A stretch of 64,000 nt of DNA from positions 248,001-312,000 of the forward strand of contig DAORJK010000001.1 of assembly GCA_035438985.1 (NCBI GenBank), in the 5' to 3' direction. The translations under genes and the position numbers were made by a program. Numbering within the stretch: the stretch's first letter is position 1; each line of letters opens with the position of its first letter. Below the pieces are notes generated by a model. The model was given only the letters and a program-made list of their open reading frames with translations. It had not been told where the DNA came from and made no database searches. Positions 27,444-36,202 of the stretch are shown one piece after another. Origin of the DNA: UBA4408 sp002389785 (lineage in GTDB: Bacteria; Bacteroidota; Bacteroidia; UBA4408).

Positions 27444-28271
27444 ATGAAAACAATTCTTGTTCCTGTTGATTATAGTGAAACTTCGGTTGGTGCAGCGATA
27501 TACGCATGTGAACTTGCAAAATTACTTTCGGCAAAAGTAACTTTATTTCATGCGTATCATCCACCCATTCCAAGTTCAGAGTATGATGCGGTATTAATCC
27601 CCGATATAGATTTGGAGAAAGAAAACATGCTCTTACTCGAAAATTTTAAACGCGATTTAAGTAAGCAAATTAGTTTGAATTCGAACATTGAATGCGAAGT
27701 AAAAATTGGTTTTGCAGTAGATGAAATTGTGACTACGGCTATTGAAAAGAAAGTGGACTTAGTAATAATGGGAATCAGCGGTGGCGGAAAGGTTAGTGAA
27801 TATGTATTAGGAAGTAATACGATGGGAGTGATTCGTAAATCGGGGGTTCCGATGATTGTAGTGCCACCAAAAGCAACTTTTAAAAAACCTGCTGTACTTG
27901 TTTTTGCATGCGACTACAAGCGAGAAGTTTCAGCAAAAGTAATCGCTTCGTTAAAAGAATATGTGCATGCATTTGGAGCAAAACTGTTGGTATTAAATTT
28001 AGAAAAACCCAGTGAAGGCGTTACTTTTGAGAAGGCGGTAAATGGAATACAACTCGAAAATGCATTAAGTACTACCGAACATAGTCTACATTTTTTACCC
28101 AACACAGGGGATATAGCCGATGAGATGAATAAATTTATTGATTCGCACGATGCGGATTTATTAATTACTGTGCCGCATCATCATAGTTTATTACATCGAA
28201 TTTTTAATAAAAGCATAACCAAGCACCTTGCATTTCATTCGCATGTTCCTTTGCTTGCTCTTCAAGAATAA
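27444..28271 (+). CDS. universal stress protein with two Usp domains
   Basis: The protein is 275 residues: Usp domain 1 at about 1-145 and a shorter, diverged domain 2 at about 150-275. Domain 1 starts MKTILVPVDYSE, with the ATP-binding loop GISGGGKVSEYVLGSNT and the SGVPMIVVP strand. Domain 2 keeps the fold (VLVFACDYK ... DADLLITVPHHH) but not a full G-x2-G-x9-G(S/T) loop. Usp proteins act in the cytoplasm in stress and growth arrest. It is flanked by the Ric-like gene (25 bp) and a CbpA-type DnaJ gene (14 bp), so co-transcription is likely. Confidence 0.88.
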   Translation: MKTILVPVDYSETSVGAAIYACELAKLLSAKVTLFHAYHPPIPSSEYDAVLIPDIDLEKENMLLLENFKRDLSKQISLNSNIECEVKIGFAVDEIVTTAIEKKVDLVIMGISGGGKVSEYVLGSNTMGVIRKSGVPMIVVPPKATFKKPAVLVFACDYKREVSAKVIASLKEYVHAFGAKLLVLNLEKPSEGVTFEKAVNGIQLENALSTTEHSLHFLPNTGDIADEMNKFIDSHDADLLITVPHHHSLLHRIFNKSITKHLAFHSHVPLLALQE

Positions 28272-28285
28272 TGCACCTATGAAAC

Positions 28286-29227
28286 ATGGAATACAAAGAC
28301 TATTATCAGGTACTTGGTGTTTCGCCTTCAGCTAGCACAGATGAAATAAAGAAGGCTTACCGAAAGTTGGCCATTCGTTATCATCCTGATAAAAATGAAG
28401 GAAACAAGGCTGCCGAAGAAAAGTTTAAAGAAATTAATGAGGCCAATGAGGTATTGAGCGACCCTGCCAAAAGAGCCAAATATGAAGAGTTGCGGAACAA
28501 TTACGAACAATACCAACAGCGTAATAAAGGATCCGAAAATTTTGATTGGAGCAAATGGCAAGGCAACACTTCCGGGAACACGGGTGGCTTTTATAACCAA
28601 GGGACTTACCACGATAGCACGGCAGAAGATGCTAACTTTTCTGACTTTTTTGAGTCTATTTTTGGAGGGCGAGCCTCCTCCTTTAGTTCGGCGAAAGGTC
28701 CACAAAAAGGTGAAAGCTATACAGCAGATTGTAGCATTTCATTAGAAGAAGCGTATACAGGTACAAGTCGTCAACTGCAAGTAAACGGAACTGTTTTTGA
28801 ATTTAAAATTAAACCGGGTGTTAGCGATGGCATGACGCTTCGCATGAAAGGCAAAGGTGGTAAAGGTCGCGGTGGCGCGGTAAACGGCGACATATTAATA
28901 ACGGTTCATATACCCGAACACCCCCATTTTAAAGTAGAAAGAGCTGATTTAAATGCAACAGCTCCCATTGATGTTTATACACTGATATTGGGGGGTAAAG
29001 CAATTGTAAGAACTTTAAAAGGAAGCATGAAAATAGACATCCCAAAAGAAACTGAAAATGGGAAAGTGCTACGTTTAAAAGGTTTGGGAATGCCACTGTT
29101 TGGAAAAGATAATCAGTTTGGTGATTTGTATATTAAGGTACAAGCCTTGTTACCAAAAAATTTAACTAGCAAAGAGATTGCCTTGCTGCAACAATTGGAA
29201 GCCGAGCGAAAAGTGAAGGAGGTTTAA
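28286..29227 (+). CDS. CbpA-type DnaJ co-chaperone
   Basis: The protein is 313 residues. A J domain at 1-70 carries His33-Pro-Asp (YHPDKNEG). A Gly/Asn/Ser-rich linker at 80-130 follows, then two DnaJ C-terminal beta domains at about 145-300 (YTADCSISLEEAYTGT; GVSDGMTLRMKGKG; GDILITVHIPEHPHF). There is no zinc-finger region, so it is the type II/CbpA class rather than DnaJ itself. It would activate DnaK and bind unfolded substrates. It is the last gene of the 26.9-29.2 kb group; the 147-bp repeat array starts about 90 bp after its stop codon. Confidence 0.9.
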   Translation: MEYKDYYQVLGVSPSASTDEIKKAYRKLAIRYHPDKNEGNKAAEEKFKEINEANEVLSDPAKRAKYEELRNNYEQYQQRNKGSENFDWSKWQGNTSGNTGGFYNQGTYHDSTAEDANFSDFFESIFGGRASSFSSAKGPQKGESYTADCSISLEEAYTGTSRQLQVNGTVFEFKIKPGVSDGMTLRMKGKGGKGRGGAVNGDILITVHIPEHPHFKVERADLNATAPIDVYTLILGGKAIVRTLKGSMKIDIPKETENGKVLRLKGLGMPLFGKDNQFGDLYIKVQALLPKNLTSKEIALLQQLEAERKVKEV

Positions 29228-29314
29228 TTTTTTCATAAGCAAGTTTTGCAATGATTTGTTTAACAATTTTAATTTTTCTCTTCGTTTTAATTCTGTAGGT
29301 GAGATACTCCTTCG
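29228..29314. other. short intergenic region before the repeat array
   Basis: This AT-rich stretch follows the DnaJ stop codon. No clear hairpin terminator was seen in it; the first hairpin of the array could do that job. Confidence 0.3.
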
Positions 29315-30510
29315 AGCACGCGCTCCTTCTACTGCGCTCTGGATGACCTGTTTTTTTTGAAATTTTAAAAAGGTTTTAATTTGAAAAGGTAAAAAACAAA
29401 CACAATTTGGGTCAGGTTGAGCGGAGTCTAAACCCTGGGCTGGCCTGCTTCACATGATGAGCCAACGCACTCCTTTGACTTCGCTCTGGATGTCCCTGGT
29501 TTTTTTGAAATTCAAAAAGGTTTTAATTTGAAAAGGTAAAAAACAAACACAATTTGGGTCAGGTTGAGCGGAGTCGAAACCGTGGGCTGGCCTGCTTCAC
29601 ATGATGTGCCGACGCGCTCCTTTGACTTCGCTCTGGATGACCCTGGTTTATTTGAAATTCAAAAAAAGTTTAACTTGAATATGTAAAAAACAAACACTAT
29701 TTGGGTCAGGTTGAGCGGAGTCGAAACCGTGGGATGGCCTGCTTTTCATGATGAGCTAACGCACTCCTTCGACTTCGCTCTGGATGACCCTGGTTTTTTT
29801 TGAAATTCAAAAAGGTTTTAATTTGAATAAGTAAAAAACAAACACAATTTGGGTCAGGTTGAGCGGAGTCGAAACCGTGGGATGGCCTGCTTCACATGAT
29901 GAGCCAACGCACTCCTTTGACTTCGCTCTGGATGACCCTGGCTTTTTTTGAAATTCAAAAAGGTTTTAATTTGAAAAGGTAAAAAACAAACACAATTTGG
30001 GTCAGGATGAGCGGAGTCGAAACCGTGGGCTGACATGCTATTCATGATGAGCCAACGCACTCCTTCGACTGCGCTCTGGATGACCCTGTTTTTTTTGAAA
30101 TTCAAAAAGGTTTTAATTTGAAAAGGTAAAAGACAAACACAATTTGGGTCAGGTTGAGCAGAGTCGAAACCGTGGGCTGGCCTGCTTCACATGATGTGCC
30201 GACGCACTCCTTCGACTGCGCTCTGGATGACCCTGGTTTATTTGAAATTCAAAAAATGTTTAACTTGAATATGTAAAAAACAAACACTATTTGGGTCAGG
30301 TTGAGCGGAGTCGAAACCGTGGGCTGGCCTGCTATTCATGATGAGCCAACGCACTCCTTCGACTTCGCTCTGGATGACCCAAATCTTTATTTAATTTAAA
30401 AATGGTTCTAATTTGAACAAGTAAAAACAAACATTACTTGGGTCAGGTTGAGCGGAGTCGAAACCGTGGGCTGACCGACGTGATCCTTCGACTGCGTTTG
30501 GGACGACACA
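29315..30510. repeat. tandem array of about eight 147-bp hairpin units
   Basis: The core GGGTCAGGTTGAGCGGAGTC (one copy has GGATG) starts at 29409, 29556, 29703, 29851, 29999, 30146, 30293 and 30440, a period of 147-148 bp. Each unit pairs the core with a downstream arm ending CTCTGGATGACCC, forming an imperfect stem of about 20 pairs over an 88-bp element (for example 29556-29643). A linker of about 60 bases, AT-rich, with TTTGAAATTCAAAAA and AAAACAAACAC, joins units. A half unit opens the array and a shortened one ends it. The units at 29556 and 30146 share variants (ATGATGTGCCGACG, then a GTTTAACTTGAATATG linker), giving a 590-bp four-unit higher-order period. The motif family is widespread as dispersed copies in Bacteroidota. 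There is no RAYT transposase in the window. Confidence 0.92.
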
Positions 30511-30643
30511 GTTGAAACACAAGTTCAACAAAGACTTTCGTCAGCTTGAAATTTAGAGTGCAAAATTTTTTCTACTTTTATTCTTTGTTGATTACAGAGT
30601 AAAAATTTCATAACCCATTCTCTAACCCTAAAAATAATTCCTC
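30511..30643. other. intergenic leader of the 30644 gene
   Basis: AT-rich, with CTACTTTTATTC near 30572 as a weak -7-like element. No gene was seen. Confidence 0.3.
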
Positions 30644-32200
30644 ATGAAAACACATCGTTTGATAATGATATTGCTTGCGGTATTCATTTTAGAAAAAGTA
30701 ACTTGTATTGCGCAATGTAGCTTTACATATAATTTGGGAGCCGATACGTCCTTATGTACAGGAAGTAATTTTACACTTACCCTTACCGCCCCTTCGGGTT
30801 TAGCACCCTATTTATGGGACAATGGAAGCAGCTTGCAAAGCCGCACCGTAACTGCCTTTGGAAATTATTATTGTAGAGCAAGTCAATTAGGACAAGATTT
30901 AGTGGTGAATGGAAATTTTGATTTAGGCAACAACGGATTTGTAAGTAATTATGTTGTTGGAACAGGCGGTACCTGGGGACCAATTTCAAATCCCGGAACT
31001 TATTTAGTTACCAGCAATAGCAGTTTAGCACATAGCAACTTTACCAGTTTTAATGATCATTCAGGCAATGGAAATATGATGGTAGTAAACGGTGCTTCAA
31101 CCGCCAATACTTCCGTGTGGTGCCAAAGCATTTTAGTTTCGCCCAACACCGACTATAATTTTTCGGCTTGGGTAACCAGTTGTGAAAGTGGGCAACCTGC
31201 TTCACAATTAGCTCAGTTGCAGTTTTCAATAAATGGAACTCCAATTGGAAATGTATTTTCTCCAACAGCTGTTGCTCCGGGCTGGACAAATTTTTCATCG
31301 ACTTGGAATTCAGGATCAAATGCCAATGCTGTAATTTGTATAGTTAATCAAAATACAGCTGCTGCTGCAAATGATTTCGCACTTGATGATATCTTTTTTC
31401 AACCTGTGTGTACCTTTACCGACACCGTAAAAGTAAGCGCTAAACCTCTGCCCTCGCAGGTTAATGCTGGAATTGATACAACTGTGTGCGATGGTGAATC
31501 TGTTTTTTTATCTGCCAATCAAGGCACCGGAACAACCTTCAGCTGGTCGAGTATTCCTGCTGGATTTAGCTCTACAAGTTTGCAACCGGAAGTTAGTCCT
31601 TCCATAGCTACCAATTATATTCTTACAGCTGAATTAAATGGCTGTATCAAAAGAGATACAGTTACTGTTTTAGTAAACAGTCTTCCACAAGCAGATTTTA
31701 CAGTATCTATAAAAGATTCGAGTTGCAAAGCTTTTGAAATTTTCCTACTTAATTCTTCGCTTCAATCAAGCAGTTATTTATGGAATTTGGGCGATGGGAC
31801 AATTTCAACGGATACCTCAATCTCCCATAATTATGATGTTTCTGGAACTTATACTTTAACTTTAATTGCATTTGACAAGGGCTGTAAAGACACAGTAAGT
31901 CGCCTATTGAATGTACAATTTAGTTCAGCTGAATTTGTATTGCCTAATGTAATTACACCCAATGATGATTTAAGTAATGACCGTTTTTATGTACCCGGAG
32001 AATGCCTTGCATCCGTATCCGTATCAATTTTTAATCGCTGGGGCAAATTGGTGAAAAAGTGGGATAACTTAGATGGCTTTTGGGATGGGAAAATAAAAGG
32101 AAATCCTGCCGCCGAAGGAGTATATTATTATGTAATGGAAGGAAGTTATGCCAACGGTGAAACTACCCGGCTAAACGGAACAATTAGTCTCTACCGTTAA
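30644..32200 (+). CDS. T9SS type B (gliding-motility-associated C-terminal) secreted protein with PKD domain
   Basis: The protein is 518 residues. A signal peptide (to CIAQC) is followed by an Ig-like first domain and a jelly-roll-like region at about 80-255 (NGNFDLGNNGF ... DFALDDIFFQPVC, typical of CBM-like NGGFE domains). An Ig-like region and a PKD domain (VSIKDSSCKAFE, LGDGTISTD, HNYDVSGTYTLTL) follow. It ends in the type B sorting domain: VLPNVITPNDDLSNDRF, IFNRWGKLV, GFWDGK, GVYYYVM. Type B signals are usually linked to a PorP/SprF-type partner. Its neighbour on the right converges with a 15-bp gap. Confidence 0.9.
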   Translation: MKTHRLIMILLAVFILEKVTCIAQCSFTYNLGADTSLCTGSNFTLTLTAPSGLAPYLWDNGSSLQSRTVTAFGNYYCRASQLGQDLVVNGNFDLGNNGFVSNYVVGTGGTWGPISNPGTYLVTSNSSLAHSNFTSFNDHSGNGNMMVVNGASTANTSVWCQSILVSPNTDYNFSAWVTSCESGQPASQLAQLQFSINGTPIGNVFSPTAVAPGWTNFSSTWNSGSNANAVICIVNQNTAAAANDFALDDIFFQPVCTFTDTVKVSAKPLPSQVNAGIDTTVCDGESVFLSANQGTGTTFSWSSIPAGFSSTSLQPEVSPSIATNYILTAELNGCIKRDTVTVLVNSLPQADFTVSIKDSSCKAFEIFLLNSSLQSSSYLWNLGDGTISTDTSISHNYDVSGTYTLTLIAFDKGCKDTVSRLLNVQFSSAEFVLPNVITPNDDLSNDRFYVPGECLASVSVSIFNRWGKLVKKWDNLDGFWDGKIKGNPAAEGVYYYVMEGSYANGETTRLNGTISLYR

Positions 32201-32215
32201 TATACTGCTTGCAAA

Positions 32216-34303
32216 TTAGCACACTAATAGTTGTGCAATCACTATGCTTACTTTGTCCGCATTCGGAAGCATGGTAGCTTCTAAGGTTGAATTTAAAGGA
32301 ATCGCAGGAAGGTTTTCGGAACCGATTACCTCTACTGCTGCATCTAAATACTGAAAACAATGTTTCGAAATTTTTCCAGCAAGACTTTGCGCAAAACTAT
32401 TAGAAACCGGTTCTTCAGTTAATACAATGCAACGACTGTGTAATTTAACCGATTCATAAATTGCACTTTCATCTAACGGAAATAAGGTTCGTAAATCAAT
32501 TATTTCAATTTGAGAAGGAAAATTTTTTGCTGCAGCTTTTGCCCAGTATACGCCCATTCCATAAGTAATAATACTTAGCGATTTCCCTTTCTTAATGCAC
32601 GAATCATCCGCTGATTGTATTTTACGGCATTTACCAAAAGGAATCACATAGGCATCGTCAGGTTCAATTGTTTTGGCGTCTTCTGTACCTTTTATTTTGC
32701 TCCAGTAAAGACCTTTATGCTCTAACATAATAACCGGATTAGGGTCGTAATAAGCCGCTTTCATCAATCCTTTTAAATCGGCTCCATTGCTGGGATACGC
32801 TATTTTAATTCCTCGAATGTTTGTCAAAACCGATTCGACACTGGATGAGTGATAAGGACCTCCGCTACCATAAGCACCAATCGGGACACGAATTATACAA
32901 CTCACCGGCCATTTGCCATTGCTTAAATAGCAAGAGCGACTAACCTCGGTAAATAATTGGTTGAGGCCCGGCCAAATATAATCTGCAAACTGCACTTCAA
33001 CAATTGGCTTACATCCAGAAGCACTCATACCAACGGTACTTCCTATTATAAATGCTTCCTGAATAGGTGTATTGAATACTCGATTATCGCCAAATTTTTG
33101 AGCTAAAGTAGCAGCCTCTCGAAATACACCACCGAGCCTCCCTCCTACGTCTTGACCGTATAATAAACACTCTTTGTGTTTTGCCATTAGCTCTTGCACT
33201 GCAAAAAGGGCACAATCCACCATCAATGTTTTCTCTTTACCAGCAGGTTCACGCTCACCTTGTTCTTCTGTAATCGGACTTGGAGCAAAATCATGTAAAA
33301 CTAAATCTTCCGGTTTGGGATCTTCAGCGACAGTAGCTTGTGCATAAGCTTCAGCCACATTTTTTACAGCAGCTTCTTCTATTTTAGTTAATTCAAAGCG
33401 ATCAAATCCGGCAACAATCAATTGGTTTTTAAATCGCGGAAATGGGTCTCGTTTATTGGCTTCCGGTAAATCATCACGGTACCATTCTTTGCGCACTCCG
33501 GAAGTATGATGATTGAGCAAGGGAACTTTAGCATGAATCAAAAACGGGCGTCGTTCAGTGCGTATCTTTTGAAATACTTCTTCAATTACTTCGTAGCATT
33601 TAAAAAAATCTGTTCCATCAATTGTACGGGTTTCAAGGCCTTTAAATCCTTTGGCATATTCGGTAGCATCCTGAGCACGAAACTCCTTGGCATTTGCACT
33701 GATGTCCCATTCATTGTCTTGTACCAAATAAAGTATAGGTAGCTTTTTTAACACAGCCATTTGAAATGCCTCAGCAACTTCACCTTCGGTAATGGACGCA
33801 TCTCCTAAAGAACAAACAGCAAGCGGTTTATCAGTTCCTGAATACTTACTAATTTTTTCGTTTTCGAGGTATTGAATTCCCATGGCAACACCAGTAGCGG
33901 GTATCGCTTGCATTCCGGTTGCAGATGATTGCATTGGAATTTTAGGCATATCACTTCTATTCAAACTGGGATGGCTGTAATACAATCGGCCTCCCGAAAA
34001 TGGATCGTTCCGCTTTGCCATTAATTGCAGCATGAGTTCATAGGGTTTCATGCCAATAGCCAGCAGCATAGAATCGTCGCGGTAATAGGGTGAGACAAAA
34101 TCTTGCGCCTGCAATTGTAAGCCCAATGCAAGTTGAATTGCTTCATGACCGCGAGAAGTAGCATGGACATATTTTGCAGTTACTTCTTTATTCGCTTCAT
34201 ACAGCTCGCTCATGGCTTTAGCTGTGCAAATTAAGTCAAAGGCTTTAGCTAAGGTTTGAGCTGGAATTTTTGAATTGATTGTTGGAAAAGAGGCAGTATT
34301 CAA
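32216..34303 (-). CDS. fused alpha/beta 2-oxoacid dehydrogenase E1 (branched-chain type)
   Basis: The protein is 695 residues in two parts. The E1-alpha part is about 1-330: the TPP motif is GDASITEGEVAEAFQMAV ... QDNEWDIS, with YYRDDSML before it. The E1-beta part is about 350-695: LYGQDVGGRLGGVF, NTPIQEAFIIG, VEVQFADYIWPGLNQL, PIGAYGSGGPYHSS and DLRTLFPLDE. Fused E1 proteins of this size are annotated as 2-oxoisovalerate dehydrogenase in Bacteroidota and decarboxylate branched 2-oxoacids for E2. No E2 or E3 is beside it; it might share one encoded elsewhere. It converges with the type B cargo gene. Substrate specificity is inferred. Confidence 0.9.
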   Translation of the reverse strand: MNTASFPTINSKIPAQTLAKAFDLICTAKAMSELYEANKEVTAKYVHATSRGHEAIQLALGLQLQAQDFVSPYYRDDSMLLAIGMKPYELMLQLMAKRNDPFSGGRLYYSHPSLNRSDMPKIPMQSSATGMQAIPATGVAMGIQYLENEKISKYSGTDKPLAVCSLGDASITEGEVAEAFQMAVLKKLPILYLVQDNEWDISANAKEFRAQDATEYAKGFKGLETRTIDGTDFFKCYEVIEEVFQKIRTERRPFLIHAKVPLLNHHTSGVRKEWYRDDLPEANKRDPFPRFKNQLIVAGFDRFELTKIEEAAVKNVAEAYAQATVAEDPKPEDLVLHDFAPSPITEEQGEREPAGKEKTLMVDCALFAVQELMAKHKECLLYGQDVGGRLGGVFREAATLAQKFGDNRVFNTPIQEAFIIGSTVGMSASGCKPIVEVQFADYIWPGLNQLFTEVSRSCYLSNGKWPVSCIIRVPIGAYGSGGPYHSSSVESVLTNIRGIKIAYPSNGADLKGLMKAAYYDPNPVIMLEHKGLYWSKIKGTEDAKTIEPDDAYVIPFGKCRKIQSADDSCIKKGKSLSIITYGMGVYWAKAAAKNFPSQIEIIDLRTLFPLDESAIYESVKLHSRCIVLTEEPVSNSFAQSLAGKISKHCFQYLDAAVEVIGSENLPAIPLNSTLEATMLPNADKVSIVIAQLLVC

Positions 34304-34365
34304 GTTTATTATTTTTATCGATTGAAAAATTGATCAATTTATTTTGCGTTACAAATGCTCAAAGA

Positions 34366-35133
34366 TTAACGAACGCCGGTTTTGAATTTTGCTATAGCAT
34401 TTCTTGTAAAATCAGATAATACCAATTTTCCGCTTGTCTCAGCGCGTTCAAATAAAAGGGTATCCCAATTATCTGTTCCTTGCCATTGTATTTGCTTTAA
34501 CATGCGCATTGCTTCAGGATTACTCTGCGAAAGTTTGTCAACCAAGGATAAAATAGCATTGTCCAAATTTTCGGTAGTTGAAAAAATTTCGGCGTACATT
34601 CCTTTCGAAAGGGCCCATTGTGCCGATTGCCATTCAGTAGCATTAATACTTAAGGCTGAAAAAGCTGCAGTTCCAATTTTACGTTCCACTGCTGGGCCAA
34701 CAACAAAGGGTCCAATGCCTACAGCTAATTCGCTGAGTTTTACTGAGGCAGTTTCAAGTGCAAGCGTATAATCGGCAGCACAGGCAATACCAACACCTCC
34801 GCCAACAGCCTTACCTTGAACTCGTGCAATGACAAATTTTGGTGCCTTGCGCATGGCATTTATAACTAATGCAAAGCCTGAGAAAAAATGTTTTCCGGCT
34901 TCTAAATTTTCGAGCGAAACCAATTCATCGAAACTAGCACCTGCGCAAAAAGCTTTTTCTCCTTCGCTTTGAAGCACAATTACCTTGCAGTTATCATTGT
35001 TTCCTAAAACTTGAATTTCATTGGCTAATTTTCGCAATAATTCGCCCGGAAGTGAATTGCTTTGCGGGTGAAAGAATGTAATAGTTCCAATTCCATTATC
35101 CAATGACGAATATACCTTTCCTTGTAAACTCAT
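34366..35133 (-). CDS. enoyl-CoA hydratase/isomerase family protein (possible methylglutaconyl-CoA hydratase)
   Basis: The protein is about 255 residues from the ATG at 35133. An upstream start at 35175 would add a 14-residue stretch with no family match. Crotonase fold: the first oxyanion box is KAFCAGASFDEL, the second is GKAVGGGVGIACAADY, and the catalytic acid region is LSELAVGIGPFVVGP. The VGIGPF...GP form resembles LiuC-like hydratases of leucine breakdown, but this is by eye only. It lies 62 bp upstream of the fused E1 gene in the same direction, which fits branched-chain catabolism. Confidence 0.85.
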   Translation of the reverse strand: MSLQGKVYSSLDNGIGTITFFHPQSNSLPGELLRKLANEIQVLGNNDNCKVIVLQSEGEKAFCAGASFDELVSLENLEAGKHFFSGFALVINAMRKAPKFVIARVQGKAVGGGVGIACAADYTLALETASVKLSELAVGIGPFVVGPAVERKIGTAAFSALSINATEWQSAQWALSKGMYAEIFSTTENLDNAILSLVDKLSQSNPEAMRMLKQIQWQGTDNWDTLLFERAETSGKLVLSDFTRNAIAKFKTGVR

Positions 35134-35585
35134 GGGTTTAAATTTGGGGGCAAAGTAATTGATTTTATTGGGCAAAAAAAAATTATCCCGGTATTTTTAA
35201 ATAGGGTTTTTCAGTGCCTTTTTAGTTAAGATAAATTAGTTCGTTAATCTGTTGTTGTGCCTAAAACTTAAAATATTTTCTATATCCACTTTTATACATA
35301 TTATTTAAAATGTTGGTACAGATTAAAAATTATCGCAGGATTAGAAGTTACTATTGGAACGAAGATTTAGCACCTGCCTGCAGTAACGCAGCAATCGCTA
35401 TGTTACGCAGGGATTTTTAGGTTTATCGTTGATTTGATTTCGCTTCAAAAAATACTTATCACTTTCAACTTTATGGATTACCTCCATCTTATACAATAAC
35501 ATTTTTGATTAGGTACAATTTCGGACTAGCAAATAAAATTAACTTTTATTCTAACCATTAACGAAGTGAAAAGCGATTTTGAAAA
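35134..35585. other. about 450-bp gene-free region with one hairpin
   Basis: It lies between two minus-strand genes. It contains CTGC-A-GTAAC (35378-35387), which can pair with GTTACGCAG (35402-35410) over a loop of 14 bases, followed by GGATTTTT on the plus strand. No ORF or RNA was recognised. The remainder is AT-rich without visible repeats. Confidence 0.4.
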
Positions 35586-36083
35586 CTAAATCGAAATTTT
35601 TTTGTGCATCCAAACGTTACATCCGTAATGTACACTTGAGCCCATTGATGCGGAGAGGTATTCAAATCCTTGCTTTTCGTAAAGCGCAATTGCCTGCTTT
35701 AATTCGGGCATAGATTCAAGATACATATTTTCAAAGCCTAGCGAAGCTGCAGTTTTTTCACATAATTGAATTAATTTTTTCCCGATGCCTAATCCTCTAG
35801 CTTGCGGAACTAAATACATTTTAACAAGTTCACATGTCGATGCTGCTAAACCTTCGGTTGGAAATATTCCTGCCCCGCCTACTATACTTCCGTTTAACTC
35901 AGCAACAAAATAAGCCGATTTTGGAGTTTGGAACAATTCAAATAAAGCATCTGTACTAGCATCATAAAACACTGTACCCGGACGATTCGCACCAAATTCG
36001 GTTAAGGTATCTCGAATTAATTGAGCCAAGGCAACGTTATCCTCTCTTTTAACGTCACGTATATTGAGGCTATGAATATTCAT
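35586..36083 (-). CDS. GNAT-family N-acetyltransferase
   Basis: The protein is 165 residues with one GNAT domain covering most of its length. The acetyl-CoA loop is QARGLGIGKKLIQLC, preceded by the strand CELVKMYLVP and followed by NMYLESMPELKQAIALYEKQGFEY. The target amine is unknown. It would be cytoplasmic. It diverges from the small T9SS gene at 36203. Confidence 0.85.
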   Translation of the reverse strand: MNIHSLNIRDVKREDNVALAQLIRDTLTEFGANRPGTVFYDASTDALFELFQTPKSAYFVAELNGSIVGGAGIFPTEGLAASTCELVKMYLVPQARGLGIGKKLIQLCEKTAASLGFENMYLESMPELKQAIALYEKQGFEYLSASMGSSVHYGCNVWMHKKISI

Positions 36084-36154
36084 TTTGATAGTAATTTAAG
36101 TATCAAAAAACAATTAAGATTACAAAAAAGTGATTTCATAAAAAAATCAATTCC

Positions 36155-36162
36155 TAATTTTG
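36155..36162 (+). promoter_or_regulatory. candidate -7 box (TAATTTTG) for the small T9SS protein
   Basis: TAATTTTG matches TAnnTTTG and is 40 bases before the ATG at 36203. No firm -33 box was seen. Confidence 0.45.
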
Positions 36163-36202
36163 ATAACCTAAAATCAAGATATTAACCCTAATTAACTACA
36201 AC

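Noticed and set aside
28328..28705. 125-residue minus-strand open frame
   Set aside because: Complement of the DnaJ J-domain and linker.
29854..30105. 83-residue minus-strand open frame inside the repeat array (GHPERSQRS-type protein)
   Set aside because: It is made wholly of the hairpin repeat read in one frame and repeats itself; this is a classic false protein from this repeat family.
29315..30510. CRISPR array
   Set aside because: The repeat is about 88 bp with AT-rich linkers that are themselves alike, so there are no unique spacers, and no cas genes lie nearby.
34382..34771. 129-residue plus-strand open frame
   Set aside because: Shadow of the enoyl-CoA hydratase gene, which has clear crotonase motifs.
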